DNA from: Lysobacter sp. K5869
GTDB taxonomy: Bacteria; Pseudomonadota; Gammaproteobacteria; Xanthomonadales; Xanthomonadaceae
Direction of reading: 5' to 3'
Length of the DNA: 64,000 nt
Assembly: GCF_018847975.1 (NCBI RefSeq)
Contig: NZ_CP072597.1
Location: forward strand, 620,001-684,000
The notes beneath the pieces were generated by a model, which searched no databases, had not been told where the DNA came from, and saw nothing but the letters and a program-made list of their open reading frames with translations. Positions 1-9,537 of the stretch are shown piece after piece; position 1 is the stretch's first letter, and each line of letters starts with the position of its first letter. The position numbers and the translations under genes were made by a program.

Positions 1-451
1 GCTCGACGCCGAACGGCGTTTCCAGCTTCACCGGCAAGCGCGTCGGCATCAGATCGCTGCCGCCCACCGCCAACGGCGACAGCGGCAGATTCGGTTTGTA
101 GCTGTGCGCGCGCAGGAAATAGCGGCTGAAGCCAGCCACGTCGGTCGGGTCTTGCCAGTACGGCACCGATTCGGCCGCGGGCTCGGCGTAGCGGCGCGCG
201 CGTTCGAGAATCTGCCGGGTCCAGTCCAGATCGCTGGCGCGGCTGCGTTCGATCGCCCGATCCTGGCCGCGATGCAGCGCCGCGCCGCTGTGCGCGCCCC
301 ACAGCATCGCCGCGAACAGCAGGCCCAGCACGGTCCACAGCAAGCGGCTGCGGCCGATGTGGCGCAGTTCCCAACGCAACAGTTCGGCGAAACCGGCGGT
401 GCGCGCGGCCGGCAATGCGAGCGCGTCGGCGTATCCCGCGGGAGCGCTCAT
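1..451 (-). CDS. ABC-2 permease, DUF3526 type (partial, C-terminus off window)
   Basis: Membrane subunit of an ABC-2 type transporter, the last readable gene of the operon running from 4861 down to 1. About 150 N-terminal residues are present; the rest lies beyond base 1. A first membrane segment (about residues 38-50, LLWTVLGLLFAAMLWG) is followed by a polar, probably periplasmic stretch, the arrangement of the DUF3526 (NosY-like) permeases. It resembles the next gene in layout, so the two probably form a heterodimer. The start ATG at 451 overlaps the upstream stop by 4 nt (ATGA), implying translational coupling. The substrate cannot be read from sequence; the TonB receptor in the operon suggests an envelope or metal-related task (inference). 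Confidence 0.8.
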   Translation of the reverse strand, partial: MSAPAGYADALALPAARTAGFAELLRWELRHIGRSRLLWTVLGLLFAAMLWGAHSGAALHRGQDRAIERSRASDLDWTRQILERARRYAEPAAESVPYWQDPTDVAGFSRYFLRAHSYKPNLPLSPLAVGGSDLMPTRLPVKLETPFGVE

Positions 452-1847
452 GGCCGCAGCCTCCGCGCCGCCAGCGCCAGCAAGCCGGCGGCCAAGGCGC
501 TCCAGCCGAGCAGGCCGAACAACGCCGGCGCCGCGTTGCGCCAGTTCGCCGCCAGCGCCGGCGCCGGCGCGACGAACTGCGGCACCTGCGCCCACAGCGT
601 TTCGTCGCTGGTGTGGCGCGGCTGCGCGCCGTTCAACGGATGCGCCATCACGTCCTCGTTCATGCGGTTGACCAACGCGCGCCGGTACTGCTCGGCGGCG
701 TCGATGAAACGGCGGTGGTGGCCGAAGTCGCTGCCGGCGAGCATCGGCGACAGGCTCTGCATCGCGGTGGCCGGACTCAGCCAGCCCCAGGCGGCGAAAG
801 CGCGGTCCTGCGCGGCGACGCGGTCGTAGAAACCGCCGAGCACGCGGTCGAACACTTCGTGCGAATGGCGTTCGCTCAGATCGAGTTCGGCGCCGCGCGC
901 GTCCACCCGCATATCGCTCACGTCCTTGGCGCCGTAGCGCGCGAGCAAGGTCTCGCGGTGTTTCTTGGCTTCCTCGGCGGTCCAGAACGAGGGCGCTTCG
1001 TCCTGCAATTGCTGCTTGACCTGTTGGCTCGACGGCAACGGCAACGACGCATCGACCGCGCTGCTGGCCCAACGTGGCAGGGCCAGCGCCAGCACGATCC
1101 ACAACCCGAACAACAGCGCCAATGCGCCGCGGACGCTGCGCGTCAGCAGCGATACCGCCACGCCCAGCGCGGTCAACACGCCCAAATAGGCCGCCATCGC
1201 CGCCGCCCACAGCGCCAACCGCAATGCCACATCCGCGCTCAATCCGCCCAAGGCCGCGCTGGCGACGGCCGCCGCCAGCGTCACCGGCGCCAGCAACGCC
1301 AGCAGCAAGGCCGACCAGATCGCCGACGCCTTGGCCGCGACGATCGCGCGCGGCCGCAGCGCCGCGCCCAGCGCGAGGCGCAACGTGCCGCGTTCGCGAT
1401 CCATCGCCACCGCGGTGAAGGCGAGCAGGAACGCCACCAGCGGCGCGAACGCGATCAACAGGCTCGCCGGACTCGCCAATCCCGCGCGCTGCAACGCCGA
1501 AGCCTCGCCTTGCGGGCGATACAGCATGTCGTTCTGCACATGCGCTTCCAGCCACACGGTTTGGCCGACGAAGGGCTGCGCGCCGGGATCGAGCGCGGCC
1601 AGCGGCGGCGCCGGCTTGAACGCGAAGATGCTGTAGTGCGCGGCCGAGTGCGGGTCCTTCTCGCCCTGCCCGAGCCAACGCGCGCGTTCGGCGCGCGCGG
1701 CGTCGGACTTGGCCGCGTTGCCCGCGGCCACCGTCGCCAAGTCGAAGGAAAACGCCAGCAACACCAGCGCGGCCAGCGCCAGCAGCGCCCACCACGCGCG
1801 GCGGTCGCGGCGCAGCAGGGTCCATTCGTAAGCAGTCAGCGCAGCGC

Positions 1848-1851
<4 letters not shown>
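448..1851 (-). CDS. ABC-2 permease, DUF3526 domain
   Basis: 467-aa integral membrane permease. One segment lies at about residues 20-40 (WALLALAALVLLAFSFDLA), then a long periplasmic loop to about residue 125. A cluster of hydrophobic helices follows between about 130 and 260, then a second large soluble region rich in charged residues (about 265-430), and a last helix near the C-terminus. This is the two-loop topology of DUF3526 permeases, which pair with a NatA/NosF-like ATPase. Both ends overlap neighbours by 4 nt (ATPase gene at 1848-1851, second permease at 448-451), so all are surely one transcript. Family call is confident; substrate unknown. Confidence 0.85.
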
Positions 1852-2590
<739 letters not shown>

Positions 2591-2594
<4 letters not shown>

Positions 2595-4861
2595 AGGTTC
2601 ACCCTCAAGGTCAGCTCGACGCTGCGCGGCGCGCCGAGCACGAATTGGTCGGCGGCGCCGCCGCTCCAGTCGGCGTAGAGCGCGTCGCCGAGGTTGCGGC
2701 CGTACAGCGCGAGTTCGCCGAACGGCAGGCGGTACGCGACGCTGGCGTCCCACACCGTGCGGCCGGCGACGCGCAGGCGGTTGGCGTTGTCGGAATACCA
2801 AGGCCCGACGTAGCGGGCGCCGGCGCCGACGGTCAGCGGCAGCGCGTCGAAGCGATAGCTCGCGTGCAGCTGCGCCAGTCGTTCGGGCACGTTCGGCGGC
2901 ACGTTGCCGGCGCGGTCGATGCCGCCGGCCTCGCGCAGTTTGTCGAAACGCGCGTCCAAGGCCGACACGCTCGCGTCGATGCGCAAGGCGCGGGTCAGCG
3001 ACGCCGCGGCGGTGAGTTCGATGCCGCGCGACGATTGGGTTCCGCCCTGCACCGACAGATTGGCGTTGCGCGGATCGCGGGTGACGATGTCGTCCTGCTC
3101 GATCCAGTACGCGCTCGCGCCCAGATCGACGCGGCCGCCCCACACGCTGCTCTTGATCCCGGCCTCGGCCGAGCGGCCATGAGTCAGCTCGAAGCGCGAA
3201 TTCGCCAGCGACAGCAGCGGCAAGCTGCCGACCGGCGCTACCGCGGTGCTGTACTGCGCGTACAACTGGGTCGCGGGCGCGAGATCGTAGACCGTGCCCA
3301 ATCGCCACGACAGTGGCTCGTAACTGCGCTCGAAACGGGTGCGCGCACCGGTGTTGCGGTCGTCGATGCGGCGTTCGAGTTCGATCCGGTCGTAGCGCAG
3401 GCCGGCCAGCAGCAGCCAACGTTCGCTGAGGTTGAACGCGTCCTCGGCGAACAACGAGTACACCCGGGTGCGCGAATCGAAATCGACCCGGTTGCCGGCG
3501 CCGGGGAAGTTCGCCGCGGTGTCGGCGAAGCCGGCGATACCGCGCAGCGGCGCGAACGGATCGACCGCCGCAGTCGTGCCGAAGCGGCGCATCACTGCGA
3601 AATCGCTGTTACTGATCTCCACGCCGAGCGCGGCGCGGTTGCGGCGGCCGCCCCAATCGCGGTCGGCCGACAGCGTCGCGCGTTCGACCCAGAAGCGCTG
3701 ATCGTGCTCGATCCGCGTGGTGCCGCGGTCGAGCAAGCCGCTGCGCGCGTTGAAGGCGTAGGTTTCCGAGTTCCACCAACGGCGCTGCGCGTCGTAATAG
3801 CTGAATTCGTTGGAGAAGCGCAGCCCGTCGCCGATCTGCCAGCCGACGCGGGTGCGCAGCCAATCGCCGCGCGAATCCTGCAAGCCGTTGTCGACGTTGT
3901 AGTTGCGCCGGCGCAGCGAGCGGTCGAGCACGCGGCCGTCGGCGCTGCGCACCAGCGAACTCGGGTCGCGGGCGAGCGCGGCGGAAATCAGCGGCGTGCC
4001 CCAGTACGCGGTGTCGTAGTCGTCCTCGAAGTGATCGAGCGCGATATCGACTTCGACCGTGTCGCTGGGCCGCCAGCGCGCGGCGACGGTGGCCGAGGTC
4101 GCCGAACTCGCGGTGCCGTCGACATAACCGTCGCCGCTGCGATGGCTGGCGATCGCGCGCAGCGCCAAGCGCTCGCCGATGGGTTCGTTGAAATCGACCG
4201 CGTAACGGCGGCCGCCGAAACTGCCGGCGCCGATCAAACCCGCGAACGCGCGGCCGTCGAAGTCGGGGCGCTTGGGCACCAGATTGATCGCGCCGGCCAG
4301 CGCGCCCTCGCCGTACAGCACCGAGGCCGGGCCTTTGAGCACTTCGATGCGCTCGAAGCTCCAACTGTCGAAGTCGCGGGTGATCAGCGGCGCCGCGCTT
4401 TGGCGCACGCCGTCGTAGAGCAGCGCGATCGCGCCGCCGCTGAAGCCGCGCATCGAGGCCATGCCGGGCGAGGACGGCAATTGCCCGGCGAGCACGCCCG
4501 GCGCGGCGTTGAGCGCCTCGACGCTGCCGCGCAGGCCGCGTGCCTGGAGCTGTTCTTGGGTCAGGGTTTCGACCGTGGCCGGCGTCTCGCGCGCGCTCAG
4601 GCCCAGGCGCGAGGCGGTCGGCGCGGGCCGGTCCCAGGGCGCGACAGGCGCGCCTTCGACGGTGATCTTGTCGAGCAGCTTGGGCGCGGCGCCGCCGGCG
4701 CCTTCGGCCGGAGCAGTCTGGGCGAACGCGGGGGCCCACGCCAACGCGGCCAGCACCGCGCCCGCGAGCCAGCGCGGCCCGGACGGGCCCGTCGCCGCGC
4801 GTCGCCGTTGCTCCGCACCCGCCGCCGCTGCCGCGCGGCTTTCCCGACTGCCTGTGTTCAC
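2591..4861 (-). CDS. TonB-dependent outer-membrane receptor
   Basis: 756-aa outer-membrane receptor heading a four-gene operon. A basic n-region then a hydrophobic core (LAGAVLAALAWAPAFAQ, ending near residue 48) forms the signal peptide. The plug domain follows with PATVETLTQEQLQARG, MRGFSGG, LYDGVRQ and the IEVLKGPASVLYGEGALAGAINLV block. The rest is a siderophore-receptor-like beta-barrel ending in ELTLRVNL with a terminal non-polar residue. I place the start at GTG 4861: AGGGGGG sits 4 nt upstream, while the in-frame TTG at 4882 has no ribosome site. There is no STN domain, so signalling to an anti-sigma factor is not expected. The ligand is unknown; control through the palindrome at 4890-4915 is likely. 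Confidence 0.88.
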
Positions 4862-4889
4862 CCCGCCCCCCTGCTGACCCAAAAGTGTG

Positions 4890-4915
4890 AAATGAAACGA
4901 TATATCATTTCATTT
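4890..4915. promoter_or_regulatory. 26-bp palindromic operator upstream of TonB/ABC operon
   Basis: AT-rich near-perfect palindrome: 13-nt half-sites AAATGAAACGATA and TATCATTTCATTT differ from perfect symmetry at one pair. It lies 29 bp upstream of the GTG start of the receptor in otherwise GC-rich DNA, where a promoter would be. The half-site GAAATG/CRTTTC recalls Zur- and Fur-family operators, but the spacing differs from the E. coli Zur consensus as I remember it. Regulator identity is therefore open. Confidence 0.6.
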
Positions 4916-4984
4916 AACGCACAAGGTAAGCGGGCAAACGGAGGCCGTCAATACGGCATGAAGGCGAATCGTTCGGAAGGCAGA

Positions 4985-5007
4985 CGGCTCCGCCGGCGGC
5001 GGAGCCG
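4985..5007 (-). terminator. Hairpin after cysteine hydrolase gene
   Basis: Perfect 10-bp stem (CGGCTCCGCC / GGCGGAGCCG) with a 3-nt loop, beginning 17 nt past the stop codon at 5024. There is no clear U-run, so it may need help to terminate. Confidence 0.4.
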
Positions 5008-5023
5008 ATACGCGCGGCCGGAC

Positions 5024-5809
5024 TCAGCCCAGGCGGATGAAATCGCAGGCCGAGGTCTTGCGCGCGCGCTGCGCGACCTCGAAGCCGTTGGCCGAGCCTT
5101 TGTGGTCGGTGTTGCCCTCGATGCTGAGGAAACTGTCGGCGTTGCCGTCGAAAGCGAAGCCGGTGTGGATCCAGTCGCTGGCGCTCTTGCGCACCAGGAA
5201 CACGCCGCAGGCGCCGAGCGCGCCGAACCCCGGGCTGGCGCCAGCGACTGCGCGCCCCGGCAGGAAGCGGCCCGCCGCCTTGGCCTGCGCCGCCAATTCG
5301 TCGCAGCCGAAGCTGCCGGCGATGGGCATCGCCCGCCCGGCTTGTTCGGCCGCCTGCCGCAGCACGGTGCTGACGAAGCCCGCGCACCACAGCATGCTCT
5401 CGCCCTCGCTGCCCTTCATGTAGAAGCGCACCCACGGCCCGCGGTTGGCGCCGCCCAGTTCGATCGGATGCGCGGCCAGATGCTGCTCGGCGAACCAGCG
5501 CACCAGTTGCGGATACGGCTTGTTGGCCGGCGCCTTCGCGCCCGCCGCGACGATCCGCGCCAACGGTTCGACCAACGCCGCCCACAGCGCCGGCCCGACT
5601 TCGCCCGCGTAGGCGATGCGCTTGCGCGCGGCGAAGCCTTGCAGCGCGCGGTCGGTGCCCGGCCCGAACTTGCCGTCGATCGGCGTGCCGTTGCCGTGAT
5701 AGCCCAGCCACTCCTGCACGCGTTTCGCCGCCGCGCTGCTGGCGCCTTGGCGCAGGGCGCCGGGGAAGTCGAGTTCGCGGCGAACGAAAGACTGATCCTG
5801 CAATGGCAT
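5024..5809 (-). CDS. Peptidoglycan-binding protein with CHAP/NlpC-like cysteine hydrolase domain
   Basis: 261-aa predicted cell-wall amidase or peptidase. Residues about 15-85 form a peptidoglycan_binding_1-type domain (AAKRVQEWLGYHGNGTPIDG, then KFGPGTDRALQGF). The rest resembles CHAP-type domains: Cys142 in MLWCAGFVS, His215 in DWIHTGFAF and the polar EGNT at 231-234 are in the right order for a Cys-His-Asn/Glu set. No signal peptide or transmembrane helix is visible at the N-terminus, so it acts in the cytoplasm or leaves by a dedicated secretion system. A good ribosome site (GGGAG) precedes the ATG. Monocistronic. It could be an interbacterial effector or a lysis enzyme; no immunity-like gene adjoins it. 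Confidence 0.7.
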   Translation of the reverse strand: MPLQDQSFVRRELDFPGALRQGASSAAAKRVQEWLGYHGNGTPIDGKFGPGTDRALQGFAARKRIAYAGEVGPALWAALVEPLARIVAAGAKAPANKPYPQLVRWFAEQHLAAHPIELGGANRGPWVRFYMKGSEGESMLWCAGFVSTVLRQAAEQAGRAMPIAGSFGCDELAAQAKAAGRFLPGRAVAGASPGFGALGACGVFLVRKSASDWIHTGFAFDGNADSFLSIEGNTDHKGSANGFEVAQRARKTSACDFIRLG

Positions 5810-6009
5810 GACGGAGCTCCCTGACGTCGGTTCGTCCTTGGATCGCGGCCGCGGGGGCGGCGCGCATCGGTCGCGGGCCGGTCTCGGGCCGGCGACGTAG
5901 GAGCCAACGCCGCGAACGCGCCGATGCGGTCAGCGGTCCGCGATGCGCGGATGCAACAGCGGATTGGCCGGAGCTTGCGGCGCGGCGCGTTGTGCGGCGT
6001 GCGCGCGCG

Positions 6010-6774
6010 TCACTGCGCGTCGTGGAAGATCACGCCCAGGGTATGCCGCGTTCCCGCACGCAGCGCGCTGACGCCGTGGCGCAAGTGGACCCGATAGAAC
6101 CCGCGCGCGCCGCGATGCGGCCGATGGCGCACCGCGAACGCCACCGCATCGCCCTGTCGCAGCGGCACCACCTGCGCGCGCGACTGCATGCGCGGGCGCT
6201 GCTCGGTCAGAACGAATTCGCCGCCTTCGAAATCGCGGCCCGGTTGCGAGAGCAAGATCGCGGTCTGCAGCGGGAACACGTGTTCGCCGTAGACGTCTTG
6301 ATGCAGGCAGTTGTAATCGCCCTCGGCGTAGCGCAACAGCAGCGGCGTCGGCCGCGGCTGGCCGGCGGCGTGGCAGCGCGCGAGGAACGCGTCGAGCGAA
6401 TCGGGGTATTCGCCGCTCTCGCCCAAGGCCGCGCCCCAACGCGCCGCCACCGGCGCCAGGCGCGGATACAAGCCTTCGCGCAAGGCCTGCACCATCGGCG
6501 GCAAGGGATAGCGGTAGTAGCGGTACTCGCCGCGGCCGAAACCGTGGCGCTGCATCACCACGCGGCTGCGATAGCGTTCGTCTTCGCCGTAAGCGTCCGC
6601 CAACGCGGCGCATTGGCGCGCGCTCAGCAGATTCGGCAGCACCGCCCAACCCTGCGCATCGAGCGCGGCGCCGAGCGCGTCCCAGTCGTAGCCGGCGATG
6701 CGCCGGCGCAGGCGTTCGCGCGCATCGGTACGGTCGGGCGTCGCCCCGTCGGCGTTTTCGGCATCGGCTTTCAT
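6010..6774 (-). CDS. 2OG-Fe(II) oxygenase, PF09859-like
   Basis: 254-aa oxygenase. His158 and Asp160 in NCLHQDVYGEH, His233 in VHLRHGVSA and Arg243 in GTRHTLGVIFHDA give the complete Fe(II)/2-oxoglutarate facial triad plus the co-substrate arginine. The block LPLPPMVQALREGLYPRL and the run PLLLRYAEGDYNCLHQD are what I recall of the Pfam family named as an oxygenase acting on damaged DNA (PF09859), often found beside ada-type genes; no such gene adjoins it here. The start is uncertain: ATG 6774 fits the family, while an in-frame ATG at 6816 adds 14 residues. Cytoplasmic. The true substrate is not established by this sequence. Confidence 0.8.
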   Translation of the reverse strand: MKADAENADGATPDRTDARERLRRRIAGYDWDALGAALDAQGWAVLPNLLSARQCAALADAYGEDERYRSRVVMQRHGFGRGEYRYYRYPLPPMVQALREGLYPRLAPVAARWGAALGESGEYPDSLDAFLARCHAAGQPRPTPLLLRYAEGDYNCLHQDVYGEHVFPLQTAILLSQPGRDFEGGEFVLTEQRPRMQSRAQVVPLRQGDAVAFAVRHRPHRGARGFYRVHLRHGVSALRAGTRHTLGVIFHDAQ

Positions 6775-6947
6775 GGAATGTTGCGTCCCGCGGCATGGAT
6801 GGATGACTAACGTCATGCTGGCGATGCGCGCATCGCCGCGCCATCCGATTCTTGCGCCGTCGCGGTTTGCCGATCGTGCGCGGCGATGTTCAGCCACGAG
6901 CAAGACTATCGCTCGAAAAACGCCAAAAACCCCTTGAAAACCATGAC

Positions 6948-6963
6948 TTCAGACATGTCTGAA
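6948..6963. promoter_or_regulatory. 16-bp perfect palindrome upstream of ax21-like gene
   Basis: TTCAGACA/TGTCTGAA is a perfect inverted repeat in a conspicuously AT-rich stretch (about 6900-7030) between the oxygenase and the outer-membrane protein gene, about 160 bp before the latter's ATG. It could be an operator; I cannot assign a regulator or map the promoter elements. Confidence 0.35.
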
Positions 6964-7125
6964 TCTCCAAGTACCGTAAACAGAACGTTTAGTTCCCATA
7001 AAAAACTGAGAAAAATTCAGGCGCGATTGAAGCGCGATGACGATACTGCGCACACCGATCCACACGGACGCCTTACCCCGAGGCGCGTGGAAACGGAATA
7101 AGACCAATAAGAGGCTGAGACCTTT

Positions 7126-7776
7126 ATGAAGCGTGCATTGCTTGCCCTGACCCTCGCCGCTGCGCTGCCGTTTACCGCTTCGGCCGCAGAAGGCGTCTCC
7201 TACAACTACGTCGAAGCCGGCTACGCCAAGATCGACGCCAAGAACAAGTTCGCCGATTCCGATGGCTGGACCATCGCCGGTTCGTACGCGTTCCACCCGA
7301 ACTTCCACGTCTTCGGCAGCTACAGCAAGCAGGAGACCGATTCGCACACCTACAACCTCGGCAACGGCAGCTCGCTGCGCATCCGCAGCACCGACCTCGA
7401 CCGTTGGAACGTCGGCGTGGGCTACAACCACGAGCTGAGCAGCCGCGTCGACCTGGTCACCCGCATCGCCTACGAGCAGAACAAGTACGACTTCGGCAAC
7501 GTCATCGGCGGTTCGGACAAGTTCAAGGGCGGCTTCGTCGAAGCCGGCGTGCGCGGTTCGCTGGCGCCGAACTGGGAGGGCTACGCCTTCGCCGGTTACC
7601 AGGACTTCGACAACACCCGCAACTACGGCGATCTGGCCGACAAGTACGACAGCAAGTTCTACGCCCGTCTGGGCACCCAGGTGAAGTTCAACAAGAACTG
7701 GGGCATCACCGCCGACGCCAAGTTCCTCGACGGCGGCGAAAAGGAATTCTTCATCGGTCCGCGCTTCAGCTTCTAA
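7126..7776 (+). CDS. ax21: Ax21-family outer-membrane beta-barrel protein
   Basis: 216-aa outer-membrane protein. The signal peptide is MKRALLALTLAAALPFTASA, with cleavage before AEGVSYNYVEAGYAK. That mature N-terminus matches the Ax21 family as I know it from Xanthomonas (a similar AxxxSYNxVExxY start). The remainder alternates polar and aromatic residues in eight-strand barrel style and ends in GPRFSF with C-terminal Phe, the usual outer-membrane sorting signal. Earlier claims that Xanthomonas Ax21 is a secreted signal or the XA21 ligand were retracted; treat it as a small porin-like protein shed in vesicles. It is monocistronic, has a long AT-rich leader (6904-7125) and ends in a strong terminator, suggesting high expression. 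Confidence 0.85.
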   Translation: MKRALLALTLAAALPFTASAAEGVSYNYVEAGYAKIDAKNKFADSDGWTIAGSYAFHPNFHVFGSYSKQETDSHTYNLGNGSSLRIRSTDLDRWNVGVGYNHELSSRVDLVTRIAYEQNKYDFGNVIGGSDKFKGGFVEAGVRGSLAPNWEGYAFAGYQDFDNTRNYGDLADKYDSKFYARLGTQVKFNKNWGITADAKFLDGGEKEFFIGPRFSF

Positions 7777-7844
7777 GAAAAGCGCGTCCGGAAGAACTCC
7801 GGCAACAATCGCGAATTCTCTCTCTCCCCCGAAAAGTCGCGATG

Positions 7845-7875
7845 GAGCCCGGCCGCAAGGTCGGGCTCTTTTTTT
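7845..7875 (+). terminator. Intrinsic terminator of ax21-like gene
   Basis: A 10-bp stem GAGCCCGGCC/GGTCGGGCTC (one G-U pair) with a GCAA tetraloop, followed by seven T. It is 69 bp past the stop: a textbook rho-independent terminator. Confidence 0.92.
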
Positions 7876-7935
7876 GTCCGCGATTCGCGGCGCGCGCCTT
7901 GCGCCAGCGCCGATGCGCCGCGTCGCCGCCGGACG

Positions 7936-7981
7936 GCGCAACGCGAAAAGCCCGGCCTCGGCCGGGCTTTTCGCGTTGCGC
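7936..7981. terminator. Bidirectional terminator, 22-bp perfect stem
   Basis: Perfect 22-bp inverted repeat around a TC centre (core AAAAGCCCGGCC / GGCCGGGCTTTT). It lies between the convergent ax21-like gene and the minus-strand effector gene (stop at 8006), so it can end transcripts from both sides. The symmetric A4/T4 supplies a U-run in either direction. Confidence 0.85.
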
Positions 7982-8005
7982 GGCGCCGCTGTGCGCGGCG
8001 CGCGG

Positions 8006-8893
8006 TCACGCCCTGGAGAACGAGGGCTGCGACGAAGTCTGCTGCTGTTGCTGCTCCTGCGCGAGCGCCTGCTGCGGCGCCTGCGCCTGACGGTGCGCGG
8101 CCAGCTGCGCGTCGACCTCGGCCGGCGCGGGAATCGGCTGCTTCATGTCCACCGCGGCGACGAACCCCGGCGTCTGGCCGGCGACGAACAGCTTGTCGTC
8201 GCGCACCGCGACCGCGCCGACGTCGCCGGGCTTGGTCACGCCCGCGTCCTGATTGGCCTTGAGCACCGCATAAGCGACGGCTTCGTCGGGCACGCCGGCC
8301 GGCGCCTTGTCGCGGATCGCCTTGAATACGGCGTTGTCCTGCGCGTCCTTGAGCGGGCCGGCCGGATCGGCGGCGGACAGCGAACTGGAGCCGTGCTCGC
8401 CCGGCTTGAGCGGCGGCGCGCCCTTGTCCGGCGCGGTCGGCTGCTTCTTCTCCAGTTCGTTGATGCTTTCGTACAACTGACGCGGCGTGCCGGTGGCGCC
8501 GAGCAACTCGCTGGCGCTGATGCGCTGGCCGGTGACCTTCTCGGTGACGTCGCTGGCCCAGGACGCGCAGGTATTGGTGTAGCCCCAGGTGACTTTTTCC
8601 TTCAGGGCCGCATCGAGTTTTTTCTCTTGCTCGGGCGTGAGCTCGATGTAGCGGCTGGCGGTCGGCTCGAAGCCGCGCCCCACTTCGATGCCCTGGCGGA
8701 TATTGCTTTCCGGGTGCGGACTTTCGTTGGCGAAGCGCGGGTGTCCGTTCGGCCACAGGCCGTACACCTCGGTGTGCCCGTTGCGGGTCACGGAAATCCA
8801 GGCGTGGCCGTCGGTGAGTCCGGCCGGCTCGCCGTTCGGCCCGGGGCCGGCATTGGTGTGTATTCCCAGTACGGTCTTAGCGGGGTCGCCCAT
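8006..8893 (-). CDS. Predicted X-T4SS effector: His/Cys hydrolase domain plus XVIPCD-like tail
   Basis: 295-aa protein of two parts. Residues 1-150 look like a circularly permuted papain/NlpC-P60-type domain, with His30 in GHAWIS and Cys109 in NTCASWASD (His before Cys). From about 185 to 265 the pattern FKAIRDKAP, AVAYAVLKANQDAG, KLFVAGQTPGFVAAVDM, PAPAEV resembles the XVIPCD domain that targets effectors to VirD4 of the Xanthomonadales T4SS, and a Gln-rich tail follows, as in many of those effectors. No signal peptide. A lipoprotein gene sits 45 bp upstream in the same direction, the usual immunity arrangement. Predicted role: peptidoglycan attack in rival cells. Domain assignments are by eye; the XVIPCD call is the less certain. 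Confidence 0.6.
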   Translation of the reverse strand: MGDPAKTVLGIHTNAGPGPNGEPAGLTDGHAWISVTRNGHTEVYGLWPNGHPRFANESPHPESNIRQGIEVGRGFEPTASRYIELTPEQEKKLDAALKEKVTWGYTNTCASWASDVTEKVTGQRISASELLGATGTPRQLYESINELEKKQPTAPDKGAPPLKPGEHGSSSLSAADPAGPLKDAQDNAVFKAIRDKAPAGVPDEAVAYAVLKANQDAGVTKPGDVGAVAVRDDKLFVAGQTPGFVAAVDMKQPIPAPAEVDAQLAAHRQAQAPQQALAQEQQQQQTSSQPSFSRA

Positions 8894-8938
8894 GGCTCGT
8901 TCGCTCCATCGATCGTGTCGGCACGGCTTGCGCTCGGA

Positions 8939-9313
8939 TTACGGGTAGATTTGCTCTTCCTGATCGGCGTGGACCAGCACGACTTTTTCGCCGTGGTAGG
9001 GCACGTGCACTTCGGCCTGCCATTTTTCGTCGAGCGGGATCACGCTCTTGGCCATCGGCGCGCAGGTCTCGCTGATGCCGCAGCGGTCGATCACGACCTT
9101 CAGCGTGTCGCCGGCCTTCTCGTAGTTGATGCCGCCGGAGTAGTACGAGCTTTCCGGGAACACGCTGTAGCGGATGCTCAGCTCATCGCCCTGCAGTTTC
9201 TGCACGACGACCGGCTCGACCGACGACTTGGCGTAACGTGGCTTCATATTCACTCCTGTGCATGCGGCTAGGAAAGGGAACAGCGCGAGCAGAGCCGTCG
9301 ATCTCTTCCACAT
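8939..9313 (-). CDS. Lipoprotein, putative immunity partner of the effector
   Basis: 124-aa lipoprotein. The signal peptide ends in the lipobox LAAC (Cys18), and the +2 residue is Thr, so outer-membrane periplasmic anchoring is likely. The mature part has two cysteines (Cys78 and Cys84, in DRCGISETCAP) that could form a disulfide. I recognise no enzyme motif. It precedes the effector gene by 45 bp on the same strand, and periplasmic lipoproteins encoded just upstream are the standard immunity proteins of X-T4SS effectors. ATG 9313 is preferred over ATG 9325 because GGAG lies 6 nt upstream. The effector partnership is inferred from context only. Confidence 0.65.
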   Translation of the reverse strand: MWKRSTALLALFPFLAACTGVNMKPRYAKSSVEPVVVQKLQGDELSIRYSVFPESSYYSGGINYEKAGDTLKVVIDRCGISETCAPMAKSVIPLDEKWQAEVHVPYHGEKVVLVHADQEEQIYP

Positions 9314-9537
9314 AGGACGCTCCATCGATGCGGCGATACGGCCGCGCGCGAAGCGCATGCGCGCCGGCGCGGCGCCCCGCGACGCGCGCGGCGCGGTGGC
9401 TGATGCATAGAGTGAACGAAAAAACCGCGCGGAACCTGACAATCGGCACGCATTAACGGGAAAAGCGTCGCAGGCGTCGCCGCGATGCGCAGGGCCGGAC
9501 AATCTGAATCGGCGGCGGATACGGCGGCCGCCGCGGC

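Noticed and set aside
2645..5824. Long plus-strand open frame (1059 codons) antisense to the TonB receptor
   Set aside because: Arg/Ala/Gly-rich translation without domains; it is the GC-bias shadow of the TonB receptor and hydrolase genes on the other strand.
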